This document shows, piece after piece, positions 5,152 through 8,839 of a DNA stretch of 8,839 nucleotides; within the stretch, counting starts at the first letter, position 1; each line of letters begins with the position of its first letter. A model generated the notes under the pieces. It saw only the letters and a list, made by a program, of their open reading frames with translations, was not told the origin of the DNA and searched no databases. Source of the stretch: an uncultured Eubacteriales bacterium (lineage in GTDB: Bacteria; Bacillota; Clostridia; Oscillospirales; Oscillospiraceae); the NCBI GenBank assembly GCA_900540545.1, contig UQGJ01000088.1, positions 1 through 8,839 on the forward strand. The letters run 5' to 3'. The translations under genes and the position numbers were made by a program.

Positions 5152-6192
5152 ATGAAAAACTCTCACTCCGACTCCTACGCCGCGGCGGGCGTGGACGTGA
5201 CCGCCGGGTATGAGGCGGTCGACCGCATCAAGCCCCTGGTGGAGTCCACCTATATCCCCGGCGTCATGGGCACCCTGGGCGGCTTCGGCGGCCTCTTTGC
5301 CCCCGACTTCAGCGGCATGAAGAAGCCCGTGCTGGTCTCCGGCACCGACGGCGTGGGCACCAAGCTGAAAATCGCCTTTCTGATGGACAAGCACGACACC
5401 GTGGGCATCGACTGCGTTGCCATGTGCGTCAACGACATCGTCTGCGCCGGGGCCAAGCCCCTGTTCTTCCTGGACTATCTGGCCGTGGGCAAGAACGTGC
5501 CCAGCCGCATCGAGGCCATCGTCTCCGGCGTGGTGGAGGGCTGCCGTCAGGCGGGCTGCGCCCTCATCGGCGGCGAGACCGCCGAGATGCCCGGCTTCTA
5601 CCCCGTGGACGAATACGACCTGGCCGGGTTCTCCGTGGGCATCGCCGACCAGGCCAACATGCTGGACGGCTCCGCCATGCAGGAGGGCGACATCCTCATG
5701 GGCCTGGGCTCCTCCGGCGTCCACTCCAACGGCTTCTCCCTGGTACGCAAGGTGCTGGGGGTCAACGAGACTCGGCTGGCCGAGACCATCCCCGAGCTGG
5801 GCTGCACCCTGGGCGAGGAGCTGCTGAAGCCCACCCGCATCTACGTCAAGGCGGTGCAGTGCCTGCTGGAGAACGGGGTCCACGTCCGGGCCATCAGCCA
5901 CATCACCGGCGGAGGCCTCTACGAGAACGTGCCCCGCATGATGAAGAGCGGCCTCACCGCCCGCATCGAGACCGAGTCCTTCCCCGTCCCCCCGATTTTC
6001 AGCCTCATCGCCAAGGAGGGCAAGATCGCCGAGCGGGACATGTATAACACCTTCAACATGGGCCTGGGCCTCATCTTCGCCATCCCCAAGGAGGAGGTGG
6101 GCCTGGCCAAGGACCTGCTGTGCCGGGCCAACGAGCGGGCCTATATCGTCGGCTCCGTGGTCAAGGGGGACGACGGGGTGACCCTGGTATGA
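5152..6192 (+). CDS. purM: Phosphoribosylformylglycinamidine cyclo-ligase (AIR synthetase) PurM
   Basis: PurM closes the imidazole ring, turning FGAM into AIR with ATP in the cytoplasm. The 346 residues equal the normal length and the family signatures are complete: GTDGVGTK (64-71, ATP-binding), GGETAEMPG (140-148), GLGSSGVHSNG (184-194) and HITGGG (250-255). The start follows AGGATGG at 5138-5144, 18 bases after the purF-type stop. Its stop codon overlaps the purN start in an ATGA arrangement (6189-6192), which implies translational coupling. Nothing in it looks broken. Confidence 0.97.
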   Translation: MKNSHSDSYAAAGVDVTAGYEAVDRIKPLVESTYIPGVMGTLGGFGGLFAPDFSGMKKPVLVSGTDGVGTKLKIAFLMDKHDTVGIDCVAMCVNDIVCAGAKPLFFLDYLAVGKNVPSRIEAIVSGVVEGCRQAGCALIGGETAEMPGFYPVDEYDLAGFSVGIADQANMLDGSAMQEGDILMGLGSSGVHSNGFSLVRKVLGVNETRLAETIPELGCTLGEELLKPTRIYVKAVQCLLENGVHVRAISHITGGGLYENVPRMMKSGLTARIETESFPVPPIFSLIAKEGKIAERDMYNTFNMGLGLIFAIPKEEVGLAKDLLCRANERAYIVGSVVKGDDGVTLV

Positions 6193-6806
6193 AGCGCATC
6201 GCGGTGCTAGTCTCCGGCGGGGGGACCAACCTCCAGGCGCTCATTGATTCCCCCATTGAAAACGGGGAGATCGTGGCCGTTCTCTCCTCCAAGGCCGGGG
6301 CCTACGCCCTGGAGCGGGCGGCCAGGGCCGGCATCCCCGGCTACGTGGTGGCCAGGCGGGACTTCCCCGACAACCGGGCCATGACCCTGGCCATCGTGGA
6401 CAAGCTCCAGAGCCTGCAAATCGATTTGGTAGTGCTGGCGGGCTTCCTCCACATCCTCACCGAGGAGATGGTGGCGGCCTACCCCAACCGCATCCTCAAC
6501 GTCCACCCGGCCCTCATCCCCTCCTTCTGCGGGGCGGGGTACTACGGGCTGAAGGTCCATCAGGCCGCACTGGACTACGGGGTCAAGGTCACGGGGGCCA
6601 CGGTCCACTTCGTCACCGCCGAGCCGGATGGCGGGCCCATCGTCCTGCAAAAGGCGGTGGACGTCCGGGAGGGCGACACCCCGGAGATGCTCCAGCGCCG
6701 GGTCATGGAGGAGGCCGAGTGGGTCATCCTCCCCCGGGCGGTTTCCCTGTTCTGCCAGGACCGGCTCACCGTAACCGGCCGCACGGTACATAGTAAGGAG
6801 GATTGA
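6189..6806 (+). CDS. purN: Phosphoribosylglycinamide formyltransferase PurN
   Basis: PurN transfers the formyl group of 10-formyl-tetrahydrofolate to GAR to give FGAR. The 205-residue protein carries the phosphate-binding SGGGTNLQALI near the N-terminus, the catalytic pair in ILNVHPALIP (Asn104, His106) and the catalytic aspartate in EPDGGP (Asp147), matching Asn106, His108 and Asp144 of the E. coli enzyme. The start is set by alignment of the first strand (MKRIAVLVSGGG) and by the ATGA overlap with purM; an in-frame ATG at 6120 would add 23 unrelated residues. The stop is one base before the next ATG, and the ribosome binding site for the next gene lies inside its last codons. Confidence 0.97.
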   Translation: MKRIAVLVSGGGTNLQALIDSPIENGEIVAVLSSKAGAYALERAARAGIPGYVVARRDFPDNRAMTLAIVDKLQSLQIDLVVLAGFLHILTEEMVAAYPNRILNVHPALIPSFCGAGYYGLKVHQAALDYGVKVTGATVHFVTAEPDGGPIVLQKAVDVREGDTPEMLQRRVMEEAEWVILPRAVSLFCQDRLTVTGRTVHSKED

Positions 6807-6807
6807 C

Positions 6808-7509
6808 ATGAACGATATTTTCGAGCTGCTCCGCGCCAATCCCTACCCCGGACGGGGCATCCTGCTGGGCCGCAGCGCCGACGGCCGGAAGGCCGTCATC
6901 GCCTACTTCATCATGGGCCGCAGCGAGAACAGCCGCAACCGCCTCTTTGAGGCCACCGAGGACGGCATCCGCACCAAGGCCTACGACGAGACCAAGATGG
7001 TGGACCCCTCCCTCATCATCTACCACCCCGTGCGGGTGGTGGAGGGCACCACCATCGTCACCAACGGCGACCAGACCGACACCGTGGCCGACGCCTTCCG
7101 CAGCGGCACCGGCTGGGTCCGGGCCCTGCGCACCCGGGAATTTGAGCCGGACGGCTCCAACTACACCCCCCGCATCTCCGGCATGGTGAAGCCCGACGGC
7201 TCCTACCGCCTGTCCATCCTCAAGTCGGCGGCGGGGGACCCGGCCTGCTGCCAGCGGTTCTTCTTCGAGTACGACGCCCCCATCGCCGGACAGGGCCACT
7301 TCATCAGCACCTACGACGGCGACGGCTCCCCCCTGCCCTCCTTCTCCGGCGAGCCCCGGCTGGTGGCGGTCCCGGACGTGGACATGGAGGTCTTCGGCGA
7401 CACCCTTTGGGCCAGTCTCAACGGGGAGAACAAGGTCTCCCTCTTCGTGCGGTACATCGACCTGGCGGACGGCGAGGCCCGGACATTGATCTATAACAAG
7501 TACGTGTAA
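6808..7509 (+). CDS. purO: Archaeal-type IMP cyclohydrolase (PurO family)
   Basis: This 233-residue protein belongs to the IMP cyclohydrolase family first known from methanogens (PurO), which closes FAICAR to IMP, the last step of the pathway. Support comes from the N-terminal YPGRG (13-17) and the strongly conserved-looking GRSENSRNR block (37-45), with a single-domain alpha/beta length near the archaeal enzyme's 200 or so residues. It is unrelated to the MGS-like N-terminal half of bacterial PurH. An AAGGAGG at 6795-6801 gives a good start, and TGA of purN ends one base before the ATG. The next gene encodes the matching transformylase without a cyclohydrolase domain, so the two together do the job of the usual bifunctional PurH. 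The family call is from memory of the motif pattern. Confidence 0.88.
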   Translation: MNDIFELLRANPYPGRGILLGRSADGRKAVIAYFIMGRSENSRNRLFEATEDGIRTKAYDETKMVDPSLIIYHPVRVVEGTTIVTNGDQTDTVADAFRSGTGWVRALRTREFEPDGSNYTPRISGMVKPDGSYRLSILKSAAGDPACCQRFFFEYDAPIAGQGHFISTYDGDGSPLPSFSGEPRLVAVPDVDMEVFGDTLWASLNGENKVSLFVRYIDLADGEARTLIYNKYV

Positions 7510-7518
7510 CCAGGAGAC

Positions 7519-7589
7519 GGGCCGCCGGGGTCGGCGGCCCCTACCAAACGCTGTTTGATTTTTGTAGGGGCCGCCGACCCCGGCGGCCC
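7519..7589. repeat. 26-bp perfect inverted repeat inside the operon
   Basis: Bases 7519-7544 and 7564-7589 are exact reverse complements, separated by a 19-nt A/T-rich spacer that itself holds a small hairpin (CAAAC-GCT-GTTTG, 7545-7557). Each arm is also self-complementary: GGGCCGCCG and CGGCGGCCC form a 9-bp stem with a 4-nt loop in 7519-7540, and the mirror image in 7568-7589. The structure could fold as one long stem or as a cruciform of hairpins. It ends six bases before the ribosome binding site of the transformylase gene and has no downstream T tract. It looks like a dispersed palindromic or MITE-like repeat; copy number cannot be judged here. Confidence 0.9.
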
Positions 7590-7608
7590 GCATCTTGGAG
7601 GTTTGAAC

Positions 7609-8781
7609 ATGACCGAATTAGAGCTGAAATACGGCTGCAACCCCAACCAGAAGCCCGCCCGCATCTTTATGAAGGAAGGGGAGCTTCCTTTACAGGTACT
7701 GAACGGCAAGCCCGGATACATCAACTTCATGGACGCCCTCAACTCCTGGCAGCTGGTGAAGGAGCTGAAGGCCGCCACCGGCCTGCCCGCCGCCGCTTCC
7801 TTTAAGCACGTCTCCCCCGCCGGCGCGGCCGTGGGAGGCGAGCTCACCGAGCTGGAGCGGAAGATGTACTTTGCCGAGGGCCTGGACCTCTCCCCCATCG
7901 CCTCCGCCTACGTGCGGGCCCGGGGGGCCGACCGGCTGTCCTCCTACGGGGACTGGGCGGCCCTGTCCGACGTGTGCGACGAGCAGACCGCCGCCTATCT
8001 GGCCATGGAGGTCTCCGACGGCGTTATTGCCCCCGGCTACACCGACAAGGCCCTGGAGATTCTCAAGACCAAGCGCAAGGGCGGCTACAACGTGGTCCAG
8101 ATCGACCCGGACTACGTGCCCGCCCCCATCGAGCGCCGGGACATCTGCGGCATCACCTTTGAGCAGGGCCACAACGACCTGGTCATCGACGGCGCCATGC
8201 TGGATAAGCTGGTGACGGCCAACCAGACCCTGCCCGACGAGGCCAGGCGGGACCTCATCGTGGCCCTCATCACCCTGAAATACACCCAGTCCAACTCCGT
8301 GTGCTACACCAAGGGCGGACAGGCCATCGGCATCGGCGCCGGGCAGCAGAGCCGCATCCACTGCACCCGTCTGGCGGGCAACAAGGCGGACAACTGGTAT
8401 CTGCGCCAGCACCCGAAGGTCCTGGGTCTCCAGTTCATCCCCGGCATCCGCCGCCCGGACCGGGACAACGCCATCGACGTCTACATCTCCGACGAGTGCG
8501 AGGACGTGCTGGCCGAGGGCGTGTGGCAGCAGACCTTTACTGTCAAGCCGGAACCCTTGACCCCCGCTGAAAAGAAAGCCTGGATCGCCGCCCAGACCGG
8601 GGTGAGCGTGGGGTCCGACGCCTTCTTCCCCTTCGGGGACAACGTGGAGCGGGCGCGGAAGAGCGGGGTGCAGTATATCGCCCAGCCCGGCGGGTCCATC
8701 CGGGACGACCACGTCATCGCCACCTGCGACAAGTACGGCATCGTCATGGCGTTTACGGGGATGCGGCTGTTTCACCATTAA
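7609..8781 (+). CDS. purH: Stand-alone AICAR transformylase (PurH C-terminal domain type)
   Basis: The enzyme transfers formyl from 10-formyl-tetrahydrofolate to AICAR, giving FAICAR. The 390-residue protein matches the transformylase half of PurH: YGCNPNQ near the N-terminus (usual YGENPHQ), the catalytic Lys-His pair in FKHVSPAG (Lys66, His67), IGIGAGQQSR in the middle, and FFPFGDNV, QPGGSIRDD and FTGMRLFHH at the end. It lacks the N-terminal IMP cyclohydrolase domain of bifunctional PurH (normally over 500 residues), and the preceding gene supplies that step. A TTGGAGG site (7595-7601) sets the ATG at 7609; an in-frame TTG at 7555 would place repeat sequence in the protein. A 100-base gap with a large inverted repeat separates it from purO. 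PurD often follows in related operons but is beyond the window. Confidence 0.94.
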   Translation: MTELELKYGCNPNQKPARIFMKEGELPLQVLNGKPGYINFMDALNSWQLVKELKAATGLPAAASFKHVSPAGAAVGGELTELERKMYFAEGLDLSPIASAYVRARGADRLSSYGDWAALSDVCDEQTAAYLAMEVSDGVIAPGYTDKALEILKTKRKGGYNVVQIDPDYVPAPIERRDICGITFEQGHNDLVIDGAMLDKLVTANQTLPDEARRDLIVALITLKYTQSNSVCYTKGGQAIGIGAGQQSRIHCTRLAGNKADNWYLRQHPKVLGLQFIPGIRRPDRDNAIDVYISDECEDVLAEGVWQQTFTVKPEPLTPAEKKAWIAAQTGVSVGSDAFFPFGDNVERARKSGVQYIAQPGGSIRDDHVIATCDKYGIVMAFTGMRLFHH

Positions 8782-8798
8782 GAAGATGCCTCCGGCGG

Positions 8799-8826
8799 GT
8801 CCCCTTTCTTCTCAAAGAAAGGGGAC
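8799..8826. repeat. 12-bp perfect inverted repeat after the transformylase gene
   Basis: GTCCCCTTTCTT (8799-8810) and AAGAAAGGGGAC (8815-8826) are perfect reverse complements around a CTCA loop. No T tract follows, so it is not a classical terminator on the plus strand. It resembles the purine/pyrimidine-skewed palindromic intergenic repeats common in such genomes, which is inference. The window ends 13 bases later. Confidence 0.75.
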
Positions 8827-8839
8827 GGAAAGAAGGACC

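Noticed and set aside
3610..5901. Long minus-strand open frames opposite purF and purM
   Set aside because: The same compositional artefact: His/Val/Gly/Asp-rich translations with no motifs, lying opposite well-supported enzymes.
6120..6188. Upstream in-frame ATG for purN
   Set aside because: It lies within purM, and the 23 added residues are Arg/Gly-rich and precede the conserved first strand of the enzyme.
7690..8778. 362-codon minus-strand frame opposite the transformylase
   Set aside because: Antisense shadow of a complete, motif-rich gene; no ribosome binding site or family resemblance.

Overview
The window looks like chromosomal DNA from a GC-rich gut clostridium, most likely an Oscillospiraceae member near Flavonifractor, Lawsonibacter or Pseudoflavonifractor. 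That guess rests on the strong G/C preference at third codon positions, the clostridial style of the purine proteins, AGGAGG-type ribosome binding sites, a LytTR/DUF3021 regulatory pair, and GC-rich palindromic repeats between genes. The genus assignment is inference.

Layout. Bases 1-250 hold no convincing gene. They contain a region rich in self-complementary segments, with a 22-nt sequence present twice 80 bp apart, possibly a structured RNA or the non-coding end of a mobile element. From 254 to 2065 three genes lie on the minus strand, in transcription order: a LytTR DNA-binding regulator, a four-helix DUF3021 membrane protein, and a YjjU-like patatin phospholipase with its own promoter. 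Bases 2066-2474 form a divergent intergenic region with a minus-strand promoter, a plus-strand promoter, a structured leader and a strong intrinsic terminator just before purE.

From 2475 to the right edge a tightly packed plus-strand operon encodes de novo purine synthesis: purE, purC, a purF-type amidophosphoribosyltransferase, purM, purN, an archaeal-type IMP cyclohydrolase (purO family) and a stand-alone AICAR transformylase (C-terminal half of PurH). The encoded enzymes cover PRPP to phosphoribosylamine (PurF), GAR formylation (PurN), FGAM to AIR (PurM), AIR carboxylation (PurE), SAICAR formation (PurC), and AICAR to FAICAR to IMP (PurH-type transformylase plus PurO). PurD, PurL/Q/S, PurB and PurK are not in the window; the sequence ends 58 bases after the transformylase.

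The most unusual points are these. The PurF homologue has Gly where the catalytic N-terminal Cys should be and has also lost other glutaminase residues, yet keeps the PRPP loop and four cysteines matching the Fe-S ligands of Bacillus PurF. The last two steps are split between a bacterial-type transformylase and an archaeal-type cyclohydrolase. The operon leader looks like an attenuator that does not match a riboswitch I recognise. A 26-bp perfect inverted repeat sits inside the operon directly before the transformylase gene.
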